Part shown: piece by piece, positions 26,369 to 35,186 of the stretch
Layout of the letters: every line of letters begins with the position of its first letter
Numbering within the stretch: the first letter of the stretch is position 1
NCBI GenBank assembly: GCA_036338435.1
Contig: JAYZCG010000022.1
Span: forward strand, 17,011 to 81,010
Source of the DNA: JAPYTY01 sp036338435
GTDB taxonomy: Bacteria; Acidobacteriota; UBA6911; RPQK01; JADFOI01
DNA: 64,000 bases
Reading direction: 5' to 3'
Notes under the pieces: model-generated
Databases searched by the model: none
What the model was told of the DNA's origin: nothing
Seen by the model: only the letters and a program-made list of their open reading frames with translations
Translations under genes and position numbers: made by a program

Positions 26369-27775
26369 ATGGAAGTAAAAGGGAAAAATGTTTTGGTTGT
26401 GGGATTCGCGCGTAGCGGACTTGCCGCCGCCAATTTCCTTCTGAGTCGAGGGGCCGAAGTCACTATTACAGATTGTAGAACACAAGAGGAATTGGGAGAT
26501 TCGATAGCCCAACTGGTGAAGCATGCACGGCTTTCTCTAGGTGCTCATCGCCGGGAGGATATTTTGGGATCTGATTTTGTTATTCTCAGCCCCGGTGTAC
26601 CTTCAAATTTACCGGGATTGAGCGAAGCCTCAAAACGCAGTATTCCGATCTATAGTGAGGTGGAACTGGCCTACCGTTTCCTCGAAGGACGTGTTGTTGG
26701 CGTTACTGGGTCCAATGGCAAGACTACAACTACTATCCTGCTGAGTAAGTTGTTTGAGACTGCGGGATGGGATTGTGTGGTCGCGGGTAACGTGGGTGTT
26801 CCTCTGACTCAGTGCTTAAAGAGGTCTGCTGGATCGGATGCTGCTGGGCCGACTTATGTGGTAGAACTTTCCTCCTTTCAATTAGAAAACATTGAACAGT
26901 TTCGGTGTGATGTTGCAATGGTACTCAATATCAGTCCAGATCACCAGGATCGTTATCCAGATTTCAATGACTATCTAAAGGCAAAAGAGCGGATATTTCT
27001 CAATCAGTCAGGGGATGATTATGCTGTCCTAAACGCGGATGATCCCCACACTTTTGCAATGGGCATCAACCGGCCAGCCAAAGCTCTTTTTTACAGCCGC
27101 AAACAGGCTCTCAAGGAGGGGGTTTTCCTGCATGATCAAAGGATTCGTATAGCTTTAAAAGATGTGGAATATGATCTGATGTCGATTGGAGACATACGGC
27201 TTCGCGGCAGCCATAATCTGGAGAATATTTTGGCAGCAACCGCTACCGGTCTTATTTTCGGCATAGATCGGGAAGTGATGATGGAAACTTTTCGTGCCTT
27301 TGTGGGGGTAGAACACCGTTTAGAAACTGTCCGGAATCTGGAGGGTATTACTTTTTATAATGACTCAAAAGCTACTAATGTAGGCTCTACTATTCAGGCG
27401 CTAAAGGCCTTTAGCGAGCCAATGATTGTTATCATGGGAGGTCTGGACAAGGGAGCTGATTTTAGTGTGTTGGAGCCCTTGATGAAGGAGAAAGTAAGAC
27501 AACTCATTCTGTTGGGTACAACAGGTGACAAGATAAAAAATGCTCTTGGAAAAAGTGTGCCTACTGTTCAAGTCCGCGACATGTGCCAAGCTGTTGAGTT
27601 CGCTTACGAGCATGCTCTTTTCGGGGATGTTGTGGTCCTTTCGCCTGGTTGTACTAGTTTCGACATGTTTGAAGACTTCGAACATAGAGGGAGAGTATTC
27701 AAAGATGCGGTCAACGGACTAACTAAGAGGAGCCACGCAACGGGAAAGCAGGGGAATAAAGGGGGCCAGACATGA
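26369..27775 (+). CDS. murD: UDP-MurNAc-L-alanine--D-glutamate ligase
   Basis: This 468-residue Mur ligase adds D-glutamate. It has the N-terminal Rossmann-like segment VLVVGFARSGLAAANFLL, the ATP loop GVTGSNGKTTTTILL, NISPDHQDRY and the C-terminal YNDSKATNVGSTIQAL and IMGGLDKGADF motifs. There is no clear ribosome-binding site. The stop TGA (27773-27775) overlaps an ATG as ATGA; that ATG opens only an 11-codon frame before ftsW. Confidence 0.96.
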   Translation: MEVKGKNVLVVGFARSGLAAANFLLSRGAEVTITDCRTQEELGDSIAQLVKHARLSLGAHRREDILGSDFVILSPGVPSNLPGLSEASKRSIPIYSEVELAYRFLEGRVVGVTGSNGKTTTTILLSKLFETAGWDCVVAGNVGVPLTQCLKRSAGSDAAGPTYVVELSSFQLENIEQFRCDVAMVLNISPDHQDRYPDFNDYLKAKERIFLNQSGDDYAVLNADDPHTFAMGINRPAKALFYSRKQALKEGVFLHDQRIRIALKDVEYDLMSIGDIRLRGSHNLENILAATATGLIFGIDREVMMETFRAFVGVEHRLETVRNLEGITFYNDSKATNVGSTIQALKAFSEPMIVIMGGLDKGADFSVLEPLMKEKVRQLILLGTTGDKIKNALGKSVPTVQVRDMCQAVEFAYEHALFGDVVVLSPGCTSFDMFEDFEHRGRVFKDAVNGLTKRSHATGKQGNKGGQT

Positions 27776-27807
27776 AGACCATTGCTGAATGGGCTTTGTT
27801 GGTGTGA
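27772..27807 (+). CDS. 11-codon minigene between murD and ftsW
   Basis: ATG overlaps the murD stop as ATGA and the frame encodes only MKTIAEWALLV before TGA 27805-27807, just ahead of the likely ftsW start at 27816. All other genes in this stretch are joined by such overlaps. The short frame could carry ribosomes from murD to ftsW, or be the remnant of an ftsW N-terminus lost by a frameshift. No peptide function is claimed. Confidence 0.35.
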   Translation: MKTIAEWALLV

Positions 27808-27815
27808 GAGGAACA

Positions 27816-28937
27816 ATGAGGGGTAAGATTCCTTATGACCAGGGTTTGTTGGCCGTAGTACTAGCCCTCGTGGGTTTTGGGCTTGTTATGGTGTTCAGTG
27901 CCTCCACAGTGGTTTCGGACGAATTATATGGATCGCAAAGTTCGATATTCATCCGCCAGCTGGTGCTGGTAATTGCAGGCCTCCTGGCTTTGATGGTGAC
28001 GATGAGAATTAACTACCATTTTTACCGGAGGCGGGAGGTTGTCTATGCTGCTCTTTCAGTCAGTGTGGCGCTCTTGGTATACGTTTTGTTTACTCCAGTT
28101 TTAAACGGTGTTCAGCGTTGGGTCCAGTTGGGTCCAATGAGTTTCCAGCCCTCTGAGTTGGCCAAGTTGGCGGTGATTCTTTTCACGGCATTTTACCTAG
28201 TCACACGCCAAGATCAGTTTCACGATTTTTGGCGCGGACTCATGCCCTATCTAGCTGTTGTCGGAACGGTGATTCTATTGGTGTTGCGTGAACCGGATCT
28301 AGGCACTGCTGCCAGTATTGGCCTGTCCGCTAGTGTACTCATGTTTTTAGGAGGTGTGCGTTATCGGTATCTGATTGGACTTGTGGTGGCTAGCGCGCCT
28401 ATACTTTACCTGCTGGTGGTTCGCGTTCCCTACCGACTCAATCGCATCCTAGCCTTTATTGATCCTGAGAAAGATCCTTCTGGGATGGGATATCAAATTC
28501 GTCAAAGTTTAATTGCCGTTGGGTCTGGAGGATGGGGTGGACTAGGTTATGCCCAAGGGGAACAGAAACTACATTTTCTGCCCGAGCCACACACTGATTT
28601 TATTTATGCTGTAGTAGGTGAAGAACTCGGGTTTTTGGGGTGTTTAGCCCTAATCGTACTGTTTGCCGTTTTTTTTTGGAGAGGTGTACGGATAGCCATG
28701 CGTGCAGATACTCCCTTCGGCACTTATCTAGGCTTGGGAATCGTGTGCATGATTGTGTTTCAAGCTTTTATAAACATGAGCATGGTGATCAGTCTCCTTC
28801 CCACCAAAGGACTTCCTCTCCCTTTTGTCTCTGTCGGAGGCACATCAATGGTTATTACTATGTCGGCTGTGGGGATTTTGTTAAATATTTCGCGCCAAAG
28901 AGACGGCTGGTTACCTTCCAAAACTGATCATGTTTGA
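27816..28937 (+). CDS. ftsW: Septal peptidoglycan glycosyltransferase FtsW
   Basis: This 373-residue SEDS-family protein has about ten membrane helices and polymerises lipid II at the septum with FtsI. Family motifs include GFGLVMVFSAST in the first helix, VLREPDLGTA, YQIRQSLIAVGSGG, LPEPHTDFIYAVVGEELGF and LPTKGLPLPFVSVGG. The frame is open from 27789, but the ATG at 27816 has a GAGAGG 4 bases upstream. It overlaps murG by 8 bases. Confidence 0.96.
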   Translation: MRGKIPYDQGLLAVVLALVGFGLVMVFSASTVVSDELYGSQSSIFIRQLVLVIAGLLALMVTMRINYHFYRRREVVYAALSVSVALLVYVLFTPVLNGVQRWVQLGPMSFQPSELAKLAVILFTAFYLVTRQDQFHDFWRGLMPYLAVVGTVILLVLREPDLGTAASIGLSASVLMFLGGVRYRYLIGLVVASAPILYLLVVRVPYRLNRILAFIDPEKDPSGMGYQIRQSLIAVGSGGWGGLGYAQGEQKLHFLPEPHTDFIYAVVGEELGFLGCLALIVLFAVFFWRGVRIAMRADTPFGTYLGLGIVCMIVFQAFINMSMVISLLPTKGLPLPFVSVGGTSMVITMSAVGILLNISRQRDGWLPSKTDHV

Positions 28938-30006
28938 ACGTGTTCTTTTTGCCGGAGGGGGAACGGGAGGCCATATTTTTATGGCTGTTGCTCTGGCCCA
29001 AGCATTGAAACGCCGGGATCCTAAAGTTGAGATACTCTTTGTCGGAACACGGAAAGGTCTCGAAAATAATATTTTGCCTACACTTGGATTTTCATTCAAG
29101 ACTATTGATATAGGAGGTTTGAAGGGTGTTGGATTATTGCAGGCAATGCACACGTTGTCACAGTTGCCTGGGAGTTTACGGACGTCTCGAACGATTGTAC
29201 AGGACTTCCTTCCTTCCATAGTCGTAGGACTGGGTGGATATTCCTCAGGTCCGGTGATGATGGCAGGTAAATGGCTGGGACTCCCATTGGTCCTGATCGA
29301 ACCCAATGTTTATCCTGGTTTCACCAATCGGACCTTGCGACATTGGGTAGATGGAGTAGCAGTAGCTTTCGAGGAGACCTCTAGGTGGTTTGGAGAGAAG
29401 GCACATCTCACTGGTGTTCCCGTCCGGCAAGGTTTTCTGGAAGTGGACTCTGACGTTTTGGTAAGTGGGCGTATTCGATTGTTGGTTTTTGGGGGTAGCC
29501 AGGGTAGTCGACACATTAACCAGATGGTCTGCAGTGCCTTACCGTTTTTACCTCGCGACAAGTTTAGCATTGTCCACCAAACTGGCTCGGCGGATTGTCT
29601 TACCGTTAAAGATAAGTATGCAGAAGAGGGAATGGAGTCTGAGATCCTGGATTTCATTCAGGATATGCCCTCTTATATGGCACGTTCCGACTTAGTTATT
29701 TCCCGAGCAGGAGCGTCTACTGTTGCGGAGATTGCTGCCACAGGGAGGCCAGCCATTTTTGTTCCACTACCCCAGGCAACCGATGACCATCAACGCAGGA
29801 ATGCCGCTGTTTTTGTAAAGAAACGGGCGGCGGTGGTTCTGGAGCAAGAAGAGACCTCAGGACGGGAATTGGCCAGAGTCTTAGTCAAGCTTGCCGGTGA
29901 ACGTGATCGATTACATCAGATGGCACGGGCCAGTAGAGACCTTGCTCAGCGGGACAGTAAGGAAAAGATCATTAGGTTGATGGAAGAGCTGAGCAAGGCA
30001 CGGTAA
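28930..30006 (+). CDS. murG: UDP-GlcNAc:lipid I N-acetylglucosaminyltransferase
   Basis: This 358-residue GT28 enzyme makes lipid II on the inner face of the membrane. It has the glycine-rich loop AGGGTGGHIFMAVALAQ, the GLGGYSSGPVMMAG motif, FGGSQGSRHINQ at the start of the second domain, and the donor-binding SRAGASTVAEIAATG followed by FVPLPQATDDHQ. It overlaps ftsW by 8 bases and murC begins 4 bases after its stop. Confidence 0.97.
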   Translation: MFERVLFAGGGTGGHIFMAVALAQALKRRDPKVEILFVGTRKGLENNILPTLGFSFKTIDIGGLKGVGLLQAMHTLSQLPGSLRTSRTIVQDFLPSIVVGLGGYSSGPVMMAGKWLGLPLVLIEPNVYPGFTNRTLRHWVDGVAVAFEETSRWFGEKAHLTGVPVRQGFLEVDSDVLVSGRIRLLVFGGSQGSRHINQMVCSALPFLPRDKFSIVHQTGSADCLTVKDKYAEEGMESEILDFIQDMPSYMARSDLVISRAGASTVAEIAATGRPAIFVPLPQATDDHQRRNAAVFVKKRAAVVLEQEETSGRELARVLVKLAGERDRLHQMARASRDLAQRDSKEKIIRLMEELSKAR

Positions 30007-30010
30007 CCCT

Positions 30011-31366
30011 ATGACTAAAAAGTTTCACTTTATTGGTATCGGGGGTGCCGGAATGAGTGGCTTAGCAGAAATCCTTTTGTTGAGCGGTTGTGAGGTTTCC
30101 GGATCCGATTTGCAGGATAGTAGTTCCCTGGAAAGGCTGCGCCAGTTGGGAGCTCAAGTCTTCATTGGTCACGACTCTGATAATTTGAGCTCCGTTGACA
30201 CAGTGGTCTTTTCGAGTGCAGTGTCTGGAGGGAACCCTGAATTAGTAAAGGCTAGAAGCCTTTGTTCAACAGTCATCTCTCGAGGAGAGCTGTTGGCAGA
30301 TTTGATGAATTCACGGAAGGGAATCAGCGTGGCTGGCACCCATGGAAAAACCACTACTACTGCCATGATTGGCTTGTGCTTACTAAAGGCTGGCATAGAT
30401 CCCACGGTGGTTGTAGGTGCTCGATTTGAGGTTATGCATAGCAATGCACGATTAGGAAAAGGAGAGTGGTTTGTGGCGGAAGCGGATGAAAGTGATCGTA
30501 GTTTTCTAATGCTTTCTCCATTTTGTTCTGTTGTGACTAACATTGACCTCGACCACATGGATGAGTACCACGATCTGGTCGATTTGCAGGATGCCTTTTT
30601 GAAGCACCTCAACCGTACTGCGACAGAGGGGCTGGTAGTAGCTTGTACCCAGGACGTTGGTGTGATGAAAATCCTGAAAAAACTTCACCTGCGGGTGGTA
30701 ACCTACGGACTAGAAATGGAGGCTGATGTGTGTGCCCGCCAGCTAGAACTGGCGTGGCGCAATGCCAGCTATGATTGCTATGAGGACGGTGAGTGTTTAG
30801 GGCGCATCCGGCTGGGCGTACCGGGTCGACACAATGTGTTGAACTCACTTGCAGCTGTGGCTGTTGCTCGGAAGATACTCCAGGTCCCCTTCGAAATAAT
30901 ACAGGACTCACTGGAGGCCTTCCATGGGGTCGAACGGCGACTCCAATGGAAGGGCGAAAGGGGGGGGGTGTGGGTCGTTGATGACTATGCCCATCATCCG
31001 GCTGAGATCCGTGCCACGTTGGAAACGTGCAAGGTGGTGGGTCGACGAATCATCGTGATTTTTCAGCCTCACCGGTATACGCGGACTCAGTACGTGATGA
31101 AGGAATTGAGCCAGTGTTTCAACGATGCAGATATTCTATACCTGATGGACATTTACCCAGCCGGAGAGCAACCTATTGCAGGTGTAACCTCTGAACATCT
31201 GGCTCATGAGATTGGACGGTTTCGTGCTGTTAACTATCTTTCAGATGAGAAACAACTGTTGATGGACCTCAAAGAGGAGGTCCGAGCAGGGGATTTGTTG
31301 ATTACCTTGGGTGCTGGAAATGTATGGGAAATAGGAGCGGCGTTTCTTGAGAAAGAAAACTTATAA
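30011..31366 (+). CDS. murC: UDP-N-acetylmuramate--L-alanine ligase
   Basis: This 451-residue Mur ligase adds L-alanine as the first peptide residue. It opens with FHFIGIGGAGMSGLAEILL, has the ATP loop AGTHGKTTTTAM, EADESDRSFL, and the C-terminal DDYAHHPAEIRATL and FQPHRYTRT motifs. No murB or ddl follows, although these lie here in many dcw clusters. Its end overlaps the likely ftsQ start by 20 bases. Confidence 0.97.
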   Translation: MTKKFHFIGIGGAGMSGLAEILLLSGCEVSGSDLQDSSSLERLRQLGAQVFIGHDSDNLSSVDTVVFSSAVSGGNPELVKARSLCSTVISRGELLADLMNSRKGISVAGTHGKTTTTAMIGLCLLKAGIDPTVVVGARFEVMHSNARLGKGEWFVAEADESDRSFLMLSPFCSVVTNIDLDHMDEYHDLVDLQDAFLKHLNRTATEGLVVACTQDVGVMKILKKLHLRVVTYGLEMEADVCARQLELAWRNASYDCYEDGECLGRIRLGVPGRHNVLNSLAAVAVARKILQVPFEIIQDSLEAFHGVERRLQWKGERGGVWVVDDYAHHPAEIRATLETCKVVGRRIIVIFQPHRYTRTQYVMKELSQCFNDADILYLMDIYPAGEQPIAGVTSEHLAHEIGRFRAVNYLSDEKQLLMDLKEEVRAGDLLITLGAGNVWEIGAAFLEKENL

Positions 31367-32171
31367 GGGGCAAGGTCTAGCTAAGCAACTTGCACTGATA
31401 TTTGGGCGTGTTTCACTTCTGGCAGTGCTTGCGATATCAGGGGTGTTAGTTCTTGACCACTCTCGTCATGCAGCCGACGTTGCTAAAGTCTTCTCTTTAA
31501 ATCAGATCCACTACCGTGGTCTTGCCCAACTCGATCGAGAAGAGTTAGATGAACTGATTTTCCAGAATGTCTCCGAAGACTTACTTCTAATCGATCTGGA
31601 TAGAGTCAGGGCTCTAGTTGAGTCAGAATCCTGGGTGAAAGAGTCTACGATCCGGCGCAAATTACCCGATGGTCTCCTTATCCACATTACTGAGCGTGAA
31701 GCTGCTGCTGTCGCCGTAATTGATGCCGAGCTGTATATTGTGGATCAAGCGGGAGTCATTTTGGATAATATCAATGCGGAGAACACCTCTCTGGAATACC
31801 CCATTGTGAAGGGGTTAAAGAACGTAGCTAGGGAAAATGCAAGAGAGGAAAATGCTGTCCGGATGGGAACGTATATGAGGGTTTTAGCGGAGCTAGCTCT
31901 TCACAATGCATCCATATCGGAAATCGATGTAGGAATTCCCGCTTCTGTATCCGTGATACCAGAAGGAGATCCTGTTCCCATTTACCTTGGGGATAAAGAT
32001 TTTCTCAAGCGTTATGAAACGTTTGTCTCGCAGAAGGATCTCTATGATCGTCTAAAAGAGGAATATGGTGTTATCGAATCTATCGATGTGACCTATGAAG
32101 ATAAAATTATCTTTCACACTCCCCGAGGAAAGAATAAGACGGTCACGGCACAAGCTAACGGGCGGTCTTGA
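31347..32171 (+). CDS. ftsQ: Cell-division protein FtsQ
   Basis: This 274-residue bitopic protein has a short basic cytoplasmic tail, one membrane helix (residues 20-36) and a POTRA domain (VFSLNQIHYRGLAQLDREEL, LLLIDLDRVRALVESESWV, KLPDGLLIHITEREAAAV) followed by the FtsQ C-terminal beta domain. It links FtsB/FtsL to the early divisome. The start is taken as TTG 31347, preceded by GGAG 9 bases upstream, inside the end of murC; a later start would cut the basic tail. ftsA begins 3 bases after its stop. Confidence 0.88.
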   Translation: MRKKTYKGQGLAKQLALIFGRVSLLAVLAISGVLVLDHSRHAADVAKVFSLNQIHYRGLAQLDREELDELIFQNVSEDLLLIDLDRVRALVESESWVKESTIRRKLPDGLLIHITEREAAAVAVIDAELYIVDQAGVILDNINAENTSLEYPIVKGLKNVARENAREENAVRMGTYMRVLAELALHNASISEIDVGIPASVSVIPEGDPVPIYLGDKDFLKRYETFVSQKDLYDRLKEEYGVIESIDVTYEDKIIFHTPRGKNKTVTAQANGRS

Positions 32172-32174
32172 ATC

Positions 32175-33413
32175 ATGGGTAAAAAACGATTTCTAGCCGG
32201 GATCGACGTGGGGACAACGAAGATTTGCACTACTTGTGCCCAATCGGAGAATGGACACACGGAGATTTTGGGGACGGGATGGGCTCCATCTAGGGGATTA
32301 AAGAAGGGAGTCGTAGTCAATCTTTCGGAAACAGTGGATAGCGTCAAAATTTCCCTCGAAGAGGCAGAAAGAAATTCTCAGACCTCAATTGAATCGGCCT
32401 ATGTCAGCATTGGAGGAGCCTATCTTCGTGGAATCAATAGTTCGGGAGAGACGGAGGTGCGCAGCAAAAACGGTGAAATTACTGGCGACGATATAAGTCG
32501 TGCGGTCACGGCAGCAACCGCACAAGATATGAACGATGACTACCAGATCATTCATGTTCTTACCCGCAACTTTGAGGTAGACGGGCAAGGAGGCGTTATA
32601 GATCCGCTCGGAATGAATGGTAAGCATTTGTCAGTTGCGCTGCATCTTGTGCGCAATGCATCGGCGGTGGTGCAGAATGCCGTTAACGCTATTAACAAGG
32701 CAGGGGTTTTAGTTAGTGGCGTAGTAATGCAGCAGTTAGCTTCTGCCGAAGCCGTGCTGAGTTCTGATGAGAAAGAATTGGGTACCATCCTTGTAGATAT
32801 TGGCGGTGGGACAACGGATCTCGCATTCTATAACCAAGGTAGCATTTGGCACACAGGAGTCGTGCCAGCTGGGGGCAATCTCATTACCAAGGATATTGCG
32901 ATCGGTATCAAAACGCCTTTGCGGGAAGCAGAGCAACTCAAAGTGACAGTGGGCAGCATTTTTCCTGAGAGTGTTCCTGTTGAGGAACTCATTGAAGTGA
33001 GCGAGATTGGATCAGGCCAGTGCAAAACGACGTCGCGACGGCACCTGTGCCAGATCATCCAGGCACGGTGTGACGAAATACTCAAAGCTGTGGCGGAATC
33101 TATCCAACTTGCAGGAGTACAGAAGGAGTTGATTATGGGCGTGGTGATTACCGGTGGAGGCTCTCTGCTGGACGGTATTGTTGACAGGGCTGAACAGATT
33201 TTGGAAATGCCCGTTCGTTTGGGTTATCCCATCAATGTCGTTTCTCATGAACACAGCGCTTTTAACCCTGCCTATGCCACTTCGTTGGGTTTGCTAAAGT
33301 ATATTCAGGACGTTCAGGGACAGGTGGCTATGGGGCAGGAGCTAGCAAGAAATGTACATCCTGTGGAGACGGGAGAAAGAGTCAAGAACTGGCTTATGGA
33401 AAAAATTAGTTGA
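32175..33413 (+). CDS. ftsA: Cell-division protein FtsA
   Basis: This 412-residue actin-like ATPase ties FtsZ filaments to the membrane. Family features are the phosphate-1 loop AGIDVGTTKICT, the SHS2/1C domain region IESAYVSIGGAYLRG, the phosphate-2 loop LVDIGGGTTDLAF, the adenosine loop VVITGGGSLLDG, and a C-terminal amphipathic helix (RVKNWLMEKIS) that should bind the membrane. It follows ftsQ by 3 bases; ftsZ starts 71 bases downstream. Confidence 0.96.
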   Translation: MGKKRFLAGIDVGTTKICTTCAQSENGHTEILGTGWAPSRGLKKGVVVNLSETVDSVKISLEEAERNSQTSIESAYVSIGGAYLRGINSSGETEVRSKNGEITGDDISRAVTAATAQDMNDDYQIIHVLTRNFEVDGQGGVIDPLGMNGKHLSVALHLVRNASAVVQNAVNAINKAGVLVSGVVMQQLASAEAVLSSDEKELGTILVDIGGGTTDLAFYNQGSIWHTGVVPAGGNLITKDIAIGIKTPLREAEQLKVTVGSIFPESVPVEELIEVSEIGSGQCKTTSRRHLCQIIQARCDEILKAVAESIQLAGVQKELIMGVVITGGGSLLDGIVDRAEQILEMPVRLGYPINVVSHEHSAFNPAYATSLGLLKYIQDVQGQVAMGQELARNVHPVETGERVKNWLMEKIS

Positions 33414-33449
33414 AGTTCATTGCTTGGTTAATTTAGGCATTACCAAGTT

Positions 33450-33484
33450 GAGGAGGTGCTGGTTGTTGCAGCTAGGAGGTTTTT
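33450..33484 (+). promoter_or_regulatory. Tandem ribosome-binding sites before ftsZ
   Basis: Two near-perfect Shine-Dalgarno sequences lie in a row: GAGGAGG at 33450-33456 and AGGAGG at 33474-33479, the second 5 bases before the ftsZ ATG. The first is spaced 6 bases before TTG 33463, which opens a 15-codon frame ending at TGA 33508-33510 inside ftsZ in another frame. The pair may raise or tune FtsZ translation. Confidence 0.5.
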
Positions 33485-34651
33485 ATGGCAAAGCTAAAGA
33501 TAAAGATTGACGACAACAGAGACGATCTCAAACTAGTATTTGACGAAAGCTTGTCTGGGGCTTCTCTGAAGGTTGTTGGGATCGGAGGTGGCGGTTGCAA
33601 TGCTGTGAATCGCATGATCGAGGCCGGTATTGAGGGAGTGGAGTTTATCGCTGCCAATACAGATGTACAGGCCCTTCGCCAGTCCAAAGCTTCCATCAAA
33701 CTTCAGCTGGGCACCAAATTAACCAAAGGGTTAGGTGCTGGTGCCAATCCTGAGATTGGTCGCCAGGCAGCCCTGGAGGATACCGAAAAAATCATAGAGT
33801 TGCTTGAAGGTGCTGACATGGTCTTTGTTACGGCTGGGCTAGGAGGAGGAACTGGTGGGGGTAGTGCTCCTATCATTTCTAGCCTTTCATCTGAACTAGG
33901 TGCTCTGACCGTAGCAGTTGTCACCAAGCCATTTAGCTTTGAAGGGAAAAAGCGAATGGACCAGGCTGAGCAGGCCCTCGCTGAACTTGGAGATAGTAGC
34001 GATACCGTGATCAGCATCCCTAACGAACGTTTACTTACAGCTGTTCCCACCCAGATGGCTCTGGTAGATGCTTTCAAATTTGCTGATGATGTACTACGTC
34101 AAGCCGTACAGGGAATCAGCGATCTGATTACTGTTCCTGGTGTTATCAATCTCGATTTTGCAGACGTCAAAACCATTGTTAGCGGAATGGGGATGGCACT
34201 CATGGGGACCGGTGTTGCAGAAGGCGATGGGAGAGCTGAGACAGCTGCTAGGAAGGCTATTAACAGTCCCCTCCTTGAGGACACCACCATTCAGGGAGCT
34301 CGCGGGGTTCTAATTAACATAACGGGAAGTGAGAACATGACTTTGCATGAGGTTAGCGAAGCAAGTCGTATTGTACAGGAAGCGGCTCATCCTGATGCAA
34401 ACATCATTTTTGGATCAGTCTTTGATGAGAAATTAGGGAATAGGGTTAAAATAACCGTTATTGCTACTGGATTTGATGAAGATGGTGGTCAGGAGTCAGG
34501 CAGCGCATTCAAACCCCGCCTGGACAGCATGAGACAACCGCATACTGATCATCTTGCCAGCGTGGAAATGCCACTTGGTGAAACAGGATCTTCGGACACG
34601 ACGTCTGAACTAGAGGTGCCTGCTTTTTTGCGTCAGAAGTTTGCAGAATAG
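33485..34651 (+). CDS. ftsZ: Cell-division tubulin homologue FtsZ
   Basis: This 388-residue GTPase forms the Z ring. It has the N-terminal VVGIGGGGCNAVNRMIEAG, the tubulin signature GLGGGTGGGSAP at about residues 119-130, the T7 region with NLDFADVKTIV, and a C-terminal linker of about 60 residues that ends in the conserved peptide VPAFLRQKFAE for FtsA and other partners. AGGAGG 5 bases before the ATG is one of the strongest ribosome-binding sites in the window. It is the last gene of the dcw cluster here. Confidence 0.98.
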   Translation: MAKLKIKIDDNRDDLKLVFDESLSGASLKVVGIGGGGCNAVNRMIEAGIEGVEFIAANTDVQALRQSKASIKLQLGTKLTKGLGAGANPEIGRQAALEDTEKIIELLEGADMVFVTAGLGGGTGGGSAPIISSLSSELGALTVAVVTKPFSFEGKKRMDQAEQALAELGDSSDTVISIPNERLLTAVPTQMALVDAFKFADDVLRQAVQGISDLITVPGVINLDFADVKTIVSGMGMALMGTGVAEGDGRAETAARKAINSPLLEDTTIQGARGVLINITGSENMTLHEVSEASRIVQEAAHPDANIIFGSVFDEKLGNRVKITVIATGFDEDGGQESGSAFKPRLDSMRQPHTDHLASVEMPLGETGSSDTTSELEVPAFLRQKFAE

Positions 34652-34666
34652 CCTAGTGATGATGAA

Positions 34667-34834
34667 TCATTGAACCATCTTCAGGCGTTTTATTGCTGTT
34701 TCTATCAATTCTGCTAGTTCTACCCAGTTTTTGCTGTAAAATCCTGCATTTTCTTGAAGTGCCTTATATTTCTCAATAATTTGATCACAGTACTCAGCCT
34801 TTGCTTCTAAAATTCCCAACTTTTTTGTGTCCAT
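34667..34834 (-). CDS. Possible small helical protein (55 aa)
   Basis: An ATG at 34832-34834 opens 55 codons on the minus strand ending at TGA 34667-34669. The product begins MDTKKLGILEAKAEYCDQII and continues with a charged, regularly amphipathic pattern including YSKNWVELAELIETAIKRL, which reads like two helices and not random translation. It has no recognisable family. No clear ribosome-binding site precedes the ATG, which keeps confidence low. It is convergent with ftsZ, with 15 bases between the stops. Confidence 0.4.
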   Translation of the reverse strand: MDTKKLGILEAKAEYCDQIIEKYKALQENAGFYSKNWVELAELIETAIKRLKMVQ

Positions 34835-34904
34835 AGTTGCCGAAACTATAATTCCAAAGTTAGCAATCAGGCAACACCTAAAGTGATTTCATTGAGAGAT
34901 TTAG

Positions 34905-34935
34905 GATGTGCCGCACTCTAGCACATCAGGCACAT
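34905..34935. repeat. Nested inverted repeat, 7-base arms
   Basis: GATGTGC (34905-34911) is matched by GCACATC (34921-34927), and the overlapping ATGTGCC (34906-34912) by GGCACAT (34929-34935). Two alternative hairpins are therefore possible. There is no T-tract, so it is not a standard terminator. It may be an operator for the small minus-strand gene or tyrS. Confidence 0.4.
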
Positions 34936-35042
34936 AATCTGACACAGAGTCTAGGTCATTCTTGTGCTGTGAAATATTCATTTTGGCGTTTTCTACTGAA
35001 TTGCACATTGAGGTATAGTCACAAAACTTAAACAATGACTTA

Positions 35043-35070
35043 CCTTATATCTCTCAAGAGCGATATAAGG
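35043..35070. repeat. Inverted repeat with 9-base arms
   Basis: CCTTATATC (35043-35051) is the perfect reverse complement of GATATAAGG (35062-35070), with a 10-base loop that can itself pair CTC with GAG. No T-run follows on either strand. It lies about 140 bases before tyrS and could be an operator or an RNA hairpin. Confidence 0.5.
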
Positions 35071-35180
35071 AGATTCTGGGCAATACACTTGTAAGTTGAG
35101 TGGTTTGGCACAGTCTTGATACTGGGGCAGTCAACCTTGCATCGCAGTAGATAATTTATGCACACCGCTAGCTACCTATT

Positions 35181-35186
35181 TATAAT
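35181..35186 (+). promoter_or_regulatory. TATAAT -10 box before tyrS
   Basis: A perfect TATAAT lies 23 bases before the ATG at 35210, without a good -35. Transcription from it would begin near 35193, downstream of the alternative GTG start at 35189, which supports the ATG as the tyrS start. Confidence 0.4.

Noticed and set aside
33703..34077. 124-codon open frame antisense to ftsZ
   Set aside because: FtsZ is certain on the plus strand; the antisense product has no protein-like pattern.
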